Shown here: piece by piece, positions 40,992 to 49,205 of the stretch
Numbering within the stretch: the first letter of the stretch is position 1
Layout: the number at the start of each line of letters is the position of its first letter
Source: Winogradskya consettensis
Lineage (GTDB): Bacteria > Actinomycetota > Actinomycetes > Mycobacteriales > Micromonosporaceae
NCBI RefSeq assembly: GCF_018332715.1
Contig: NZ_BOQP01000039.1
Location: 157,277-221,276, forward strand
Direction: 5' to 3'
Length of the DNA stretch: 64,000 nt
The notes under the pieces: generated by a model
Database searches by the model: none
Told to the model about the DNA's origin: nothing
The model's input: the letters and a program-made list of their open reading frames with translations, nothing else
Made by a program: the position numbers and the translations under genes

Positions 40992-41705
40992 ATGCGCGAA
41001 GAACCCACCGCGGCCCCCAGCCGCCCCCGTCGCCGCAAGCAAGCAGTCGCCGGAGTCGCCGGCCTGGCCGCCCTGGGAGTAGGCGCCTTCCTGGTGACCT
41101 CCCAGCTCACCGACAACGACAAAACCGAACCCCGCGACACGGCAGCCTTGGCCCCGGTAGGCCCAGCCGTCACCGGAGACATCGCCACGGCCGAGCCGTC
41201 AGCCTCGGAGTCCGCTCCGGCTGCGGCCGCGGCGACCGAATCCGCCTTGGCCGCACCGGCGGCGAAGGTCACCACCAGTCCCGCTTCGGTGAAGGAGCAG
41301 ATCGAGGCGGTCCGCAAGGCCGCTCGGCAGCCCAACAACCAGGTGCGTCGGCCGCTCAATCAGCCGGCGGTCCCGGTCAAGGACTCCGAGCTGAAGGTGC
41401 AGGCCACCGGGGTTCTCAAGAAGGACCGCGAAACCCTGAAGGTCGTCTCGGCGAAGAAGGACCTCAGCGGCCAGCGAGAGCTCTCCTGGGTCGCTGACGA
41501 GGGCGAAGTCGTCGGCGATGCGCGGTGCACCCAGAAGTTCCGGTTCGGCGCGGGCGCGCCCGTTGTGGACAAGCCGACTCTGCTCGTGTGCTGGCGGACG
41601 AGCGCTTCCAAGAGCGCCTACACCGTCGCCGTGAGTCTCGACGGTAAGCCGTCCATGGATCAGAGCATCGCGGCTCTCTCCAAGGAATGGGACGCCATCT
41701 CCTGA
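40992..41705 (+). CDS. Membrane-anchored extracytoplasmic protein of unknown function
   Basis: 237 residues. Basic N-terminus (SRPRRRKQ), one membrane helix (AVAGVAGLAALGVGAFLV), an Ala/Ser/Pro-rich linker, then a globular C-terminal domain (residues 125-237) with Cys in DARCTQKFRFG and LVCWRTSASKSAYTVAVSLDG likely forming a disulfide. This pattern is common in actinomycete surface proteins without assigned role. Followed by a strong terminator. Confidence 0.65.
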   Translation: MREEPTAAPSRPRRRKQAVAGVAGLAALGVGAFLVTSQLTDNDKTEPRDTAALAPVGPAVTGDIATAEPSASESAPAAAAATESALAAPAAKVTTSPASVKEQIEAVRKAARQPNNQVRRPLNQPAVPVKDSELKVQATGVLKKDRETLKVVSAKKDLSGQRELSWVADEGEVVGDARCTQKFRFGAGAPVVDKPTLLVCWRTSASKSAYTVAVSLDGKPSMDQSIAALSKEWDAIS

Positions 41706-41724
41706 GTTCCTGACGAAGCAGACG

Positions 41725-41763
41725 AGCGGCCGGGGGTGAATATGCCCCCGGCCGCTCTTTCGT
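41725..41763 (+). terminator. Rho-independent terminator
   Basis: AGCGGCCGGGGG (41725-41736) pairs perfectly with CCCCCGGCCGCT (41745-41756), 8-base loop, then CTTTCGTT, 20 bases after the stop. Confidence 0.9.
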
Positions 41764-41784
41764 TCCTGCCCCTGTTCATGCGAA

Positions 41785-41812
41785 GCGGCCGGGAGCATCT
41801 GCTCCCGGCCGC
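41785..41812 (-). terminator. Terminator hairpin of the TIG-domain gene
   Basis: GCGGCCGGGAGCA and TGCTCCCGGCCGC form a 12-13 pair stem. Its arms resemble those of the terminator at 41725, so the two convergent genes end in back-to-back related hairpins. Confidence 0.75.
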
Positions 41813-41854
41813 CCCGTCATTCAGGTGATGCCGTTCTGGTGATGCTCAGAAGGA

Positions 41855-43024
41855 TCAGTACGGCGCTACGGTGAACGTCGATCCGCTGGAGATGTCCGAC
41901 ACGCTGTAACCGGCCACGGCCGTGGCCGCGAGGTCACCGTTGTTGGTCACCGTGATGGTGTAGGTGCCGTTCGGCACGGTCGGTGTGCCCGAGTTGGCTG
42001 CGGCCGACGACTCGGTGAGTGCTCCCGCAGCGAAGTCGAACTTGCAGATCAGTTCGTTGTCGCTGATGACGGTTACGCCGGTGCACTCGGCAATCGGACC
42101 CTGGACGTAGACGCTGGCACCTGTCGTTCCTGGGTCGTAGGCGCCGTCGACCAGCCACACCTTGCCGTTGGTCGCAGAGCTGCCGAACGTCGGTGCGAGG
42201 AAGTTCGCGCCCAGAACGTCTACGTAGGTTGCCGTTGACGTAGCGGGTGCGGTGTTCGGGGTAACCAAGAGTCCGTTGGCGTAGGTGAACGCGGTCGCGA
42301 GGTTCTTCGTGCCCGCCGCGGTCGTGACGGACAGGGTGACCGCACCGGGTGCGTGCGCCGGAGTGGTCGCTGTGAAGCTGGTGGCGCTGACCGGTGTGAC
42401 GTTGGTCAGAGCCGTGCCACCGAGCGTGCCGCTGATCGAGCCCGCGGTTGTCGGGAAGTTCGTACCGGTGACGGTGATGGTGCTACCGCCGAGGGACGGA
42501 CCACTCGCCGGGCTGACTGCACCCGAGGTGAGGCCCACGGCGAGGGCGACGGTGTAGGTCGCGGAGCCGATCTGTGCGGCGGTCGCCGAGTTGCTGGCGT
42601 AGACGCACAGGTTGTACTTGGTCGACGTGGCCCCGCTCGGCACGATCGGCGCCAAGGAGGGAACCAGGATCGACGCCTTGGTGTTCGAGATTTTGTTGAT
42701 CGACACCACGAGGACGTTGCCGGAGGTCGCCGACGCCGGCGTCACTGCGAGGCTGGCGGTTGCGTTGTACGTCGTCTGGCAGGCCGGGATGGAGAAGGTG
42801 GCGACGGGAGCCGTGACGCCGTTCAGCCAGTTGGCGGCCGCCGTCGACGTAGCGGTGATCGTGTTAGCGCCGGTGCTCGGGCCGGCGGTCGAGCTGAGCG
42901 TCAACGGCGCGATGGCGGCCTGGGCGGGCAGGGCCGTTGCCGCTACGACCAGGGTGGTGATCGCCGCTGTGGCGAGTCCCGCGCGCAGCAAGCGCCGGCG
43001 CGGGGTGGAGTGGGACTTGCTCAT
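41855..43024 (-). CDS. Secreted IPT/TIG domain protein
   Basis: 389 residues. Long Sec signal (RRRLLRAGLATAAITTLVVA, cleavage after LPAQA). Two or three beta domains follow; the central one is a clear IPT/TIG fold (VSPASGPSLGGSTITVTGTN) and the third starts TYVDVLGANFLAP. Cys pairs in IPACQTTY/LCVYAS and AECTG/LICKF suggest disulfides. No enzymatic domain. ATG at 43024 behind GGAGGACC. Probably an abundant surface or secreted protein. Confidence 0.75.
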   Translation of the reverse strand: MSKSHSTPRRRLLRAGLATAAITTLVVAATALPAQAAIAPLTLSSTAGPSTGANTITATSTAAANWLNGVTAPVATFSIPACQTTYNATASLAVTPASATSGNVLVVSINKISNTKASILVPSLAPIVPSGATSTKYNLCVYASNSATAAQIGSATYTVALAVGLTSGAVSPASGPSLGGSTITVTGTNFPTTAGSISGTLGGTALTNVTPVSATSFTATTPAHAPGAVTLSVTTAAGTKNLATAFTYANGLLVTPNTAPATSTATYVDVLGANFLAPTFGSSATNGKVWLVDGAYDPGTTGASVYVQGPIAECTGVTVISDNELICKFDFAAGALTESSAAANSGTPTVPNGTYTITVTNNGDLAATAVAGYSVSDISSGSTFTVAPY

Positions 43025-43174
43025 GCGAGGTCCTCCTACGGTCATCAGTGACCGCGTCGGTTGGGTTTGGGTGGGCCCGCGCGTGAGAACCATCGTCGGG
43101 CCTTCTCGTGAGGGAGCGTAACTTGGTGTATGCGATGTATTGCGGAGAGTGACGAAGTTCAGTGGAAATGCACC

Positions 43175-44359
43175 CTAAGCGCCGAACAGGGAGGCATAAC
43201 GGCGCGCTGAGGCGGGGTTTCTGGTGCAGGTGGGGTCGGTGCGGTAGAGGCTGGATTGGACGCCGCCGGAGCCGCAGTCGGAGAAGTAGGTCTCGTAGGC
43301 CAGGTGCTGGGCGTGCGCCGCGAGCCAGGTGTGCATCCAGGTGATGAAGTTCGGGTTCTCTTTGCCGACGTCGGCGGTCGGGACGACGCCCCATTCGCCG
43401 ACTGAGAATGGCTTGTTGTGCTTGCGGGCGAAGTTGTAGAGCCACGTCAGGCCCTCGGGGGCCGCTGCGGTGCGGTCGAAGGACGCGGCCGTGGGGGACC
43501 AGGGGTAGTGGTCGTAGTTGTCGATGCCCACGATGTCCACGTAGTCGTCGCCCGGGTAGCAGTTTGTGGAGAGGCCGCCGCAGACGCCGTCGGGGGTGTC
43601 GTGGGCGTTGATGGTCCAGTCGAAGAGGACCGAGGGGTTGGTGGCGCGGATGCTGTCGGCGGCTCGGTGGTAGCAGCTGAGCCAGGTGGTCGTGTCATCG
43701 GCGCGCCAGGAGGAGGTCTGCTCGTTGAATTCCCAGCCGAGGCGGATGATGGAGTCGGCTCGGTTGTGCGTACGCATGAGGGTGCCGAAGGCTTTGAAGT
43801 CGGCGTCGTGGTCGCCGGCGGCGCAGGCGGCGAGGTCTGCCTGGTCGCCGTCCGGGACCAGGCCCTGCGAGATGACGAGTACGCCGTCGAAATCGGCGAA
43901 GTTCTCGAACGTCCAGCCTGTGCCGGCGGTCATGGCTGACCAGGAGCTCCGGTCGGTGTAGGTCTGGGCGACCGTGCAGGGGCGGCCGCGGGCGGTGCAG
44001 AACGCTTTGACGCTGGGGGTGTCCAGGGACGGGTCGCCGTTGACGCCGGACAGGCCGTGCGCGCCGGGCCAGGTGCCGTTCGGCCGGCTCAGCGCGAGCA
44101 TCCGCCGGGCCGAGCGTGGGTCGACAGGCGACGAAGGCGGCGACAGGGACGGGGACGGGGACGGCGAGGGGAACGCGGTCACAGCTGGGCCCAGGGAGAA
44201 GGCTGAGGCGGAGGGCGAAGCTGAAACCGTAGGGGCGGCAGCGGGTTCGTCGTCGTCCGAGGTGGTGGTGAAGGCGATGGCCAGGCCGATGAGGACCAGC
44301 AGGGTTGCTCCGGCGGCGACCACGGGCACTCGCCGGCTGCGGCGCCGGTGCTCGGGCAA
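43175..44359 (-). CDS. GH26-like secreted glycoside hydrolase, copy 1
   Basis: 394 residues. N-terminal membrane/signal helix (VVAAGATLLVLIGLAIAF), a Ser/Pro-rich linker (FPSPSPSPSLSPPSSP), then a TIM-barrel catalytic domain. Likely acid/base Glu in IRLGWEFNEQTS and nucleophile Glu in PFSVGEWGVVP, the layout of clan GH-A and family 26 (mannanase-like). Cys pairs CTARGRPC and CGGLSTNC suggest extracellular disulfides. Closely related to the gene 4 bases upstream. Substrate likely a beta-mannan or related glucan (inferred). Confidence 0.75.
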   Translation of the reverse strand: MPEHRRRSRRVPVVAAGATLLVLIGLAIAFTTTSDDDEPAAAPTVSASPSASAFSLGPAVTAFPSPSPSPSLSPPSSPVDPRSARRMLALSRPNGTWPGAHGLSGVNGDPSLDTPSVKAFCTARGRPCTVAQTYTDRSSWSAMTAGTGWTFENFADFDGVLVISQGLVPDGDQADLAACAAGDHDADFKAFGTLMRTHNRADSIIRLGWEFNEQTSSWRADDTTTWLSCYHRAADSIRATNPSVLFDWTINAHDTPDGVCGGLSTNCYPGDDYVDIVGIDNYDHYPWSPTAASFDRTAAAPEGLTWLYNFARKHNKPFSVGEWGVVPTADVGKENPNFITWMHTWLAAHAQHLAYETYFSDCGSGGVQSSLYRTDPTCTRNPASARRYASLFGA

Positions 44360-44363
44360 GGGT

Positions 44364-45461
44364 CTACTCGCCGAAGAGAGACGTGTACCGGGCTGCTGAG
44401 GACGGGTTCTGGGTGCAGTTCGAGGTGGTGAGGTAGAGGCTGGATTGGATGCCGCTGGAGTCGCAGTCGGAGAAGTAGGCCTCGTATGCCAGGTATTGCG
44501 CGTGGGCTGCGAACCAGGAATGCATCCACGTCACGAAGTCCGGGTTCTCCTTGCCCGCGTCGCCGGCCGGTGTCACGCCCCATTCGCCGACGGAGAAAAG
44601 CTTGTCATGGGTACGCGCGAAGTCGTACAACCACGTCAGCCCCTCGGCCCTCGTGGCGGTGGCCGTGAAGTCGGCAGCCGTCGGGGACCACGGATAATGG
44701 TCGTAGTTGTCGATGCCGATGATGTCCACGTAATCGTTGCCGGGGTAGCAATTCGTCGATACGCCGCCGCATACCGTGCTTGCTGTGCTGTGGGCGTTGA
44801 TGGTCCAGTCGAGGACCACTGAGGGGTTGGTGGCGCGGATGTTGTCGGCGGCCTTGCGGTAGCAGCTGATCCAATCGGCCTGGTTGTCCGCGCGCCACGG
44901 GGAGGTTTGTTCGTTGAATTCCCAGCCGAGCCGGACCACGGAGTCGGCGCGGTCGTGCGTACGCATGAGGGTGCCGAAGTTCTGCCAGTCGGAATCGTGG
45001 TCTCCGGCGGCGCAGGCGGCCAGGTCGGCACTCGCGCCGATCGGGACCAGGCCCTGCGACACCACGAGTACGCCGTCGAAGCTGGCAAAATTCTCGAACG
45101 TCCAGTCGCTGCCGGCGGTCATCGTCTGCCAGGTCGTGCGGTCGGTGTAGGTCTGCGCGACGTTGCACGCCCGGCCGCGCGCCTTGCAGAACGCGGTGAC
45201 GCTCGCGGTGTCCAGCGTCGGGCTGCCGTTGACGCCGGACAGTCCGTGGGTGCCGGGCCAGCTGCCGTTGCTGCGCGTGAGGTTGATCATCTGACTCGCG
45301 GACCGAGCGGTGACCGTGGTTGCGGAGGCGGACGCCGTGGGCGTGGGCGGGTCGTCGTCGCCCGAGCTGATGACGCCGATGAGCACGCCGGCGGCGACGA
45401 CCACCACGGCGAACGCGATGAGCAGCAGCGACCTGCGGCTGCGGAGCCCACCCTCGACCAT
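44364..45461 (-). CDS. GH26-like secreted glycoside hydrolase, copy 2
   Basis: 365 residues, paralogue of copy 1 over the whole catalytic domain with the same landmarks (VRLGWEFNEQTS, LFSVGEWGVTP, CKARGRACNVAQTYTDR) but a shorter linker. N-terminal helix LLLIAFAVVVVAAGVLIGV. I chose the ATG at 45461 behind GGAGGG; a longer frame upstream runs into a probable promoter region. First gene of the pair. Confidence 0.75.
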   Translation of the reverse strand: MVEGGLRSRRSLLLIAFAVVVVAAGVLIGVISSGDDDPPTPTASASATTVTARSASQMINLTRSNGSWPGTHGLSGVNGSPTLDTASVTAFCKARGRACNVAQTYTDRTTWQTMTAGSDWTFENFASFDGVLVVSQGLVPIGASADLAACAAGDHDSDWQNFGTLMRTHDRADSVVRLGWEFNEQTSPWRADNQADWISCYRKAADNIRATNPSVVLDWTINAHSTASTVCGGVSTNCYPGNDYVDIIGIDNYDHYPWSPTAADFTATATRAEGLTWLYDFARTHDKLFSVGEWGVTPAGDAGKENPDFVTWMHSWFAAHAQYLAYEAYFSDCDSSGIQSSLYLTTSNCTQNPSSAARYTSLFGE

Positions 45462-45548
45462 GCGTTCTGCCCTCCGGGCTTTCCTGGGGTTTTGTCTGAG
45501 TATGGCAGTCGTGCGCCCTCGCTCGCCGCGGCTTGCCAATACTGAGGA

Positions 45549-45586
45549 TTGCCTTACCTAAAGCCCGGTAATTGTTGCCTTACCTA
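45549..45586. promoter_or_regulatory. Metal-box-like direct repeats upstream of the DUF1540 gene
   Basis: TTGCCTTACCTA occurs at 45549-45560 and again at 45575-45586, starts 26 bases apart. The reverse complement TAGGTAAGGCAA resembles half-sites of DtxR/IdeR-type iron boxes. A related CCTTGCCTTATTG lies just after the DUF1540 gene near 45995. The region is between the glycosidase pair and the Cys-rich gene. Confidence 0.5.
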
Positions 45587-45688
45587 TTATGGGAAACCGT
45601 AAAAATGTATTGCTCCAGAGCGCGCGCCATCCACGGTAATGGTTTATCGTCGGTCGGGACAAAGGTCGCGAGAGAAGGAGGCAATGTC

Positions 45689-45979
45689 ATGACCCAGATG
45701 ATGGAGATGCCGCGCGTGCAGGCCTGCACGGTAAGTGGCTGTGGCTACAACCACGACGGCTGCACGGCCTTCGCGATCACGATCGGCCGCTCCAGCTCGG
45801 AGTGCGACACGTTCGACGACTCGGGCGACCGGGGTGGCATGGGCCAGGCGATGGCGCAGGTGGGTGCGTGTAAGCGCGCCGAGTGCGTACACAACACGGA
45901 CCTCGAGTGTCACGCCCCGGCCATCACCGTGGGCGCTGCCGCGGACCGCGCCGACTGTCTGACCTTCTCGGCGAGCTAA
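45689..45979 (+). CDS. DUF1540 Cys-rich protein, two repeats
   Basis: 96 residues holding two DUF1540 modules: CTVSGCGYNHDGCTAFAITI then CDTF, and CKRAECVHNTDLECHAPAIT then CLTF. Four Cys per repeat in the same spacing suggest a bound metal ion in each. AGAAGGAGG precedes the ATG. DUF1540 proteins are small, of unknown function; the metal-box-like repeats upstream point to metal-responsive expression. A terminator follows. Confidence 0.85.
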   Translation: MTQMMEMPRVQACTVSGCGYNHDGCTAFAITIGRSSSECDTFDDSGDRGGMGQAMAQVGACKRAECVHNTDLECHAPAITVGAAADRADCLTFSAS

Positions 45980-46012
45980 TAGCTTTCAAGTAAGCCTTGC
46001 CTTATTGCGAGC

Positions 46013-46045
46013 AGGCCGTCACCCCGCTATGGGTGGCGGCCTTTT
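46013..46045 (+). terminator. Rho-independent terminator of the DUF1540 gene
   Basis: AGGCCGTCACCC (46013-46024) pairs with GGGTGGCGGCCT (46031-46042) with one G-U pair and a 6-base loop, followed by TTTT. Confidence 0.85.
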
Positions 46046-46194
46046 CCGTGCCCGCGGATCGTTACGGGCAGGCATTGATAGACGTTACTACGGTGTTACG
46101 CGAGTGTCACCGGTTTCTTTCGGGGCCGCGTTCACTTACCCTTCGGTAACCGGAGCTCCGGCCCCCGTCCCACCGCGGATCCGGAGGCCACCCC

Positions 46195-46980
46195 ATGAAG
46201 AGACTCGTGCCCGTTCTCGTCGTCGCCACCATCCTGTTGATCCCTACGGCTGCCCACGCCGCGGCCCCCGCCGACCAGGACTACGTCGCGCTCGGCGACT
46301 CGTACTCCTCAGGGGTGGGTGCGCCCGGCCAGAGCGGCACCTGTCTGCGCAGCCCGAACGCCTATCCGGGGTTGTGGGACGCCGCGAACGATCCCGCGAC
46401 CTACAAGTCGGTCGCGTGCAGTGGTGCGACCACGGATGACCTGCGCTCGTCGCAGCTCTCCGCGCTGACCGCCGCCACCGATCTGGTGAGCGTGACCATC
46501 GGCGGCAACGACGTCGGTTTCGCCCCTACGATCATTACCTGCACGCTCGTCGGCGACAGTGCCTGCGCGGCGAAGGTCGACGAGTCGCTGGAATATCTGC
46601 GGGACGAGATGCCGGCCAAGTTCACGGCGACGTATGCGGAGATCCGGGCCAAGGCGCCGAACGCCAAGGTCGTGGTCCTCGGATACCCGATCCTGTTCGA
46701 CGAGGCCGCTACGTCGTGCGGCTTCGCGGGCATGAGCATTCCCAAGCGCAAATCCATCAACAAGGGCGCCCGCGAGCTCAATGCGGCGATCAGGGCCTAC
46801 GCCCAGGCGGCCGGGTTCACCTGGTCGGATGTCACGGACGAGTTCGCCGGTCACGGCATCTGCGGCGCCAGCCCCTGGCTGCACGGGCTCACCGTCCTGC
46901 CGCCGACGAACTCTTTCCACCCCACGGCCAATGGCTATCGGTACGGCTACCTGCCCGCGCTCAACGCAGCGCTGGCCTGA
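46195..46980 (+). CDS. Secreted SGNH/GDSL lipase
   Basis: 261 residues with a signal peptide (VPVLVVATILLIPTAAHA). SGNH blocks: VALGDSYSSG (nucleophile Ser), SVTIGGNDVGF (Gly and Asn) and SFHPTANG (catalytic Asp-x-x-His replaced by the NSFHP form usual in this subfamily). Six Cys probably form three disulfides as in streptomycete extracellular lipases. Acts outside the cell on esters. Confidence 0.9.
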   Translation: MKRLVPVLVVATILLIPTAAHAAAPADQDYVALGDSYSSGVGAPGQSGTCLRSPNAYPGLWDAANDPATYKSVACSGATTDDLRSSQLSALTAATDLVSVTIGGNDVGFAPTIITCTLVGDSACAAKVDESLEYLRDEMPAKFTATYAEIRAKAPNAKVVVLGYPILFDEAATSCGFAGMSIPKRKSINKGARELNAAIRAYAQAAGFTWSDVTDEFAGHGICGASPWLHGLTVLPPTNSFHPTANGYRYGYLPALNAALA

Positions 46981-47030
46981 CCCCCGCTAAAAGCGCCTGA
47001 CCCCCGCTGTGCAGCGCGGAGCGCGCAAAG

Positions 47031-47062
47031 ACGGCCCGGCGGTTGATCAACCGCCGGGCCGT
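47031..47062. terminator. Bidirectional terminator
   Basis: ACGGCCCGGCGGTT, GATC, AACCGCCGGGCCGT: a perfect 14-pair stem with a 4-base loop between the convergent lipase and antitoxin-like genes. Confidence 0.88.
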
Positions 47063-47107
47063 TCCGGAGCCAACCTGTTGCGCTGTTCCGGAGTCTTGGG
47101 AGAGTGC

Positions 47108-47287
47108 CTACTGCTGGGTGTCGCCGGCGCCGGTGCGGGCCTGGGCCTGGTCGACGCCCTTGTCGATCTGGTCGGAGTACTTGTCGCCGGTGCGCTGGTC
47201 GACCTGGTCGCCGGCCTTCTCGAGGCCCTGGTCGACCTGCTCGTCGTGCTTGTCGGCAAGATCCTTGGCCTTGTCAAGGAAGCCCAT
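47108..47287 (-). CDS. MT0933-type antitoxin family protein, no toxin adjacent
   Basis: 59 residues, begins MGFLDKAKDLADKHDEQVDQ and continues GLEKAGDQVDQRTGDKYSDQ: a highly charged helical protein of the MT0933/Rv0909 antitoxin family (PF14013). AAGGA lies 7-8 bases before the ATG. In mycobacteria the partner toxin Rv0910 is an SRPBCC-fold protein; no such gene is next to this one, so in this genome it may act alone, perhaps as a stress protein. Confidence 0.75.
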   Translation of the reverse strand: MGFLDKAKDLADKHDEQVDQGLEKAGDQVDQRTGDKYSDQIDKGVDQAQARTGAGDTQQ

Positions 47288-47415
47288 GGCGTGGTCCTTT
47301 CGTAGGGAACGACTATGGGCTGCCCGGTGAGCGGCCTCAGAAACCTCAGGAGCCCCTTGGGCTGCACCGCGGGCATTCCGGCCCGGGATGCAGGCGGCAT
47401 CGGTAAGCTCGCGGG

Positions 47416-49122
47416 GTGACCGGTATGCCGGATAAGCCGGATCCCCTGGGTTCTGATCTTTTCAAGCTTCTGTTCGAGTCGATGCCCGGGCTCTATATGG
47501 TCCTCGACCCCCAGTTGCGGATCCAGGCAGCCACCGATGCCTATCTGAATGCCACGATGACCGAGCGCGAGAAGGTCATCGGGCGCCACATCTTCGCCGT
47601 TTTCCCGGACAACCCCGACGACCCGGACGCCACGGGTACGACGAATCTGAGGGCCTCGCTGGAGCGCGTCATCGCGACGCGGCTGCCGGACGCGATGGCG
47701 GTGCAGCAGTACGACGTGGAACGACCGGCGGAGGCCGGCGGCGGCTTCGACACGCGTTACTGGAGCCCGGGGAACAGCCCGGTTCTCGGCCCGGACGGCC
47801 AGGTGCGGTACATCATCCACCAGGCCGAGGACGTGACCGAGTTCGTGGCGCCGCAGCGGCGTGGGGATGACAGCCGGCAGCGGAGCGACGATCTGCGCGA
47901 GCACACCGAGCGGATGCAGGCCGAGATCATGCGTCGCTCGCGCGAGCTGGACGAGGCCAACCGGGCGCTGCGGGCCGCCGACGACGCGAAGAACCAGTTC
48001 CTGTCGCGGGTCAGCCACGAGCTGCGTACGCCGCTGAATGCCATTCTCGGCTTCAGTGAACTGCTCACGCTCAGCGAGCTCGAAGTGGGGTACCGCACCT
48101 GGGCCGGCATGATCCACAGTGCCGGCAGCCACCTGCTGGCGCTGCTCGACGACGTGCTCGATATCGCCCGCATCGAGGGTGGCAACCTGAACCTGGCGGT
48201 GGAACCGGTTCCGATTCGCGCGTTGCTCGTCGAGGTGCTCGACCTGGTCGGCCCGATTGCCGATGCTGCGGACGTCCGGCTGAACCAGTCACCGGACATT
48301 CCCGGGGACTGGTGTGTCGCCGCCGACCGCCAGCGCCTGCGTCAGGTCCTGATGAACCTGCTCTCCAACGCGATCAAGTACAACCATCCGACCGGCACGG
48401 TCACGGTCGCCGTGGAGCCGGAGCCGGGGGAGCAGTTCCGGATCAACGTCATTGACAGTGGGCGGGGCATGACCCAGGAATCCCTCAAGGTGCTGTTCAC
48501 GCCGTTCGAGCGGCTCGATGCCGCGAAGGCCGGCTTTCAGGGCACCGGGCTGGGCCTGTCCCTCTCCCGACATCTCACGACGAGCATGGCGGGGCGGCTG
48601 GAGGTGTCGAGCGAGCTCGGAGAGGGCAGCACCTTCGGAGTTGTCCTGCCGTCCGCTGTCGCGGTCCCGGGTGACCACGAGGTGGGGGAGGGGCGGCTCG
48701 TTCCCGAGGGCACCACCCGGCCGGCCAAGGTGCTCTACGTGGAGGACGTGCTGGGCAACATCCGGTTGGTCGAGGACATCCTGGCCCACCGGCCGACGAT
48801 CACGCTGATCTCCGCGGAGCGGGCCTCGGTCGGGCTGGACCTCGCTCGGCAGCACGTGCCTGATCTCATTCTGCTCGATCTGCATCTGCCCGACATGTCC
48901 GGCGACGAGGTCTTCGAGCTGCTCAGGGCCGACCCCGTGACCAGCCACATCCCGGTGGTGGCGCTCAGCGCGGATGCCACCGCACACCACATCGAACAGC
49001 TCCGGCAGGCGGGCGTGACGGCGTACCTGACCAAGCCCGTCGCCGTGCGGGAGCTGCTCGCGACGCTGGACCGCCTGCTGCCCGCGGCGCCGAGTCATCG
49101 CGAAAGCAGGAGCCTCCGGTAA
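47416..49122 (+). CDS. Hybrid histidine kinase, PAS-HisKA-HATPase-REC
   Basis: 568 residues, cytosolic. PAS domain (residues 15-145, ESMPGLYMVLDPQLRIQAAT), coiled-coil linker (150-190), HisKA with His201 in SRVSHELRTPL, HATPase (N-box LLSNAIKYN, G-box GTGLGLSLSRHL), then a receiver with Asp488 in DLILLDLHLPDMSG and Lys in YLTKPV. GTG start. The gene stands alone between a terminator-bounded gene and the NUDIX operon; no separate output regulator is adjacent. Confidence 0.9.
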   Translation: MTGMPDKPDPLGSDLFKLLFESMPGLYMVLDPQLRIQAATDAYLNATMTEREKVIGRHIFAVFPDNPDDPDATGTTNLRASLERVIATRLPDAMAVQQYDVERPAEAGGGFDTRYWSPGNSPVLGPDGQVRYIIHQAEDVTEFVAPQRRGDDSRQRSDDLREHTERMQAEIMRRSRELDEANRALRAADDAKNQFLSRVSHELRTPLNAILGFSELLTLSELEVGYRTWAGMIHSAGSHLLALLDDVLDIARIEGGNLNLAVEPVPIRALLVEVLDLVGPIADAADVRLNQSPDIPGDWCVAADRQRLRQVLMNLLSNAIKYNHPTGTVTVAVEPEPGEQFRINVIDSGRGMTQESLKVLFTPFERLDAAKAGFQGTGLGLSLSRHLTTSMAGRLEVSSELGEGSTFGVVLPSAVAVPGDHEVGEGRLVPEGTTRPAKVLYVEDVLGNIRLVEDILAHRPTITLISAERASVGLDLARQHVPDLILLDLHLPDMSGDEVFELLRADPVTSHIPVVALSADATAHHIEQLRQAGVTAYLTKPVAVRELLATLDRLLPAAPSHRESRSLR

Positions 49123-49133
49123 CAGGGGGGTTG

Positions 49134-49191
49134 TACTCGGTTTGAGAATGAGCTAAGTTCTTCTCAGGTCGAGTACTACTCACTCAGAGAA
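49134..49191. promoter_or_regulatory. Three-copy operator TACTC-N5-GAGAA upstream of the NUDIX operon
   Basis: TACTCGGTTTGAGAA (49134-49148), its inverted copy TTCTCAGGTCGAGTA (49161-49175) and TACTCACTCAGAGAA (49177-49191). The first two form a 42-base dyad. The last copy ends 14 bases before the GTG start. As the first gene is an NrtR-like NUDIX protein with a winged-helix end, autoregulation through these sites is likely. Confidence 0.7.
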
Positions 49192-49205
49192 ATACTGGAG
49201 CGGCT

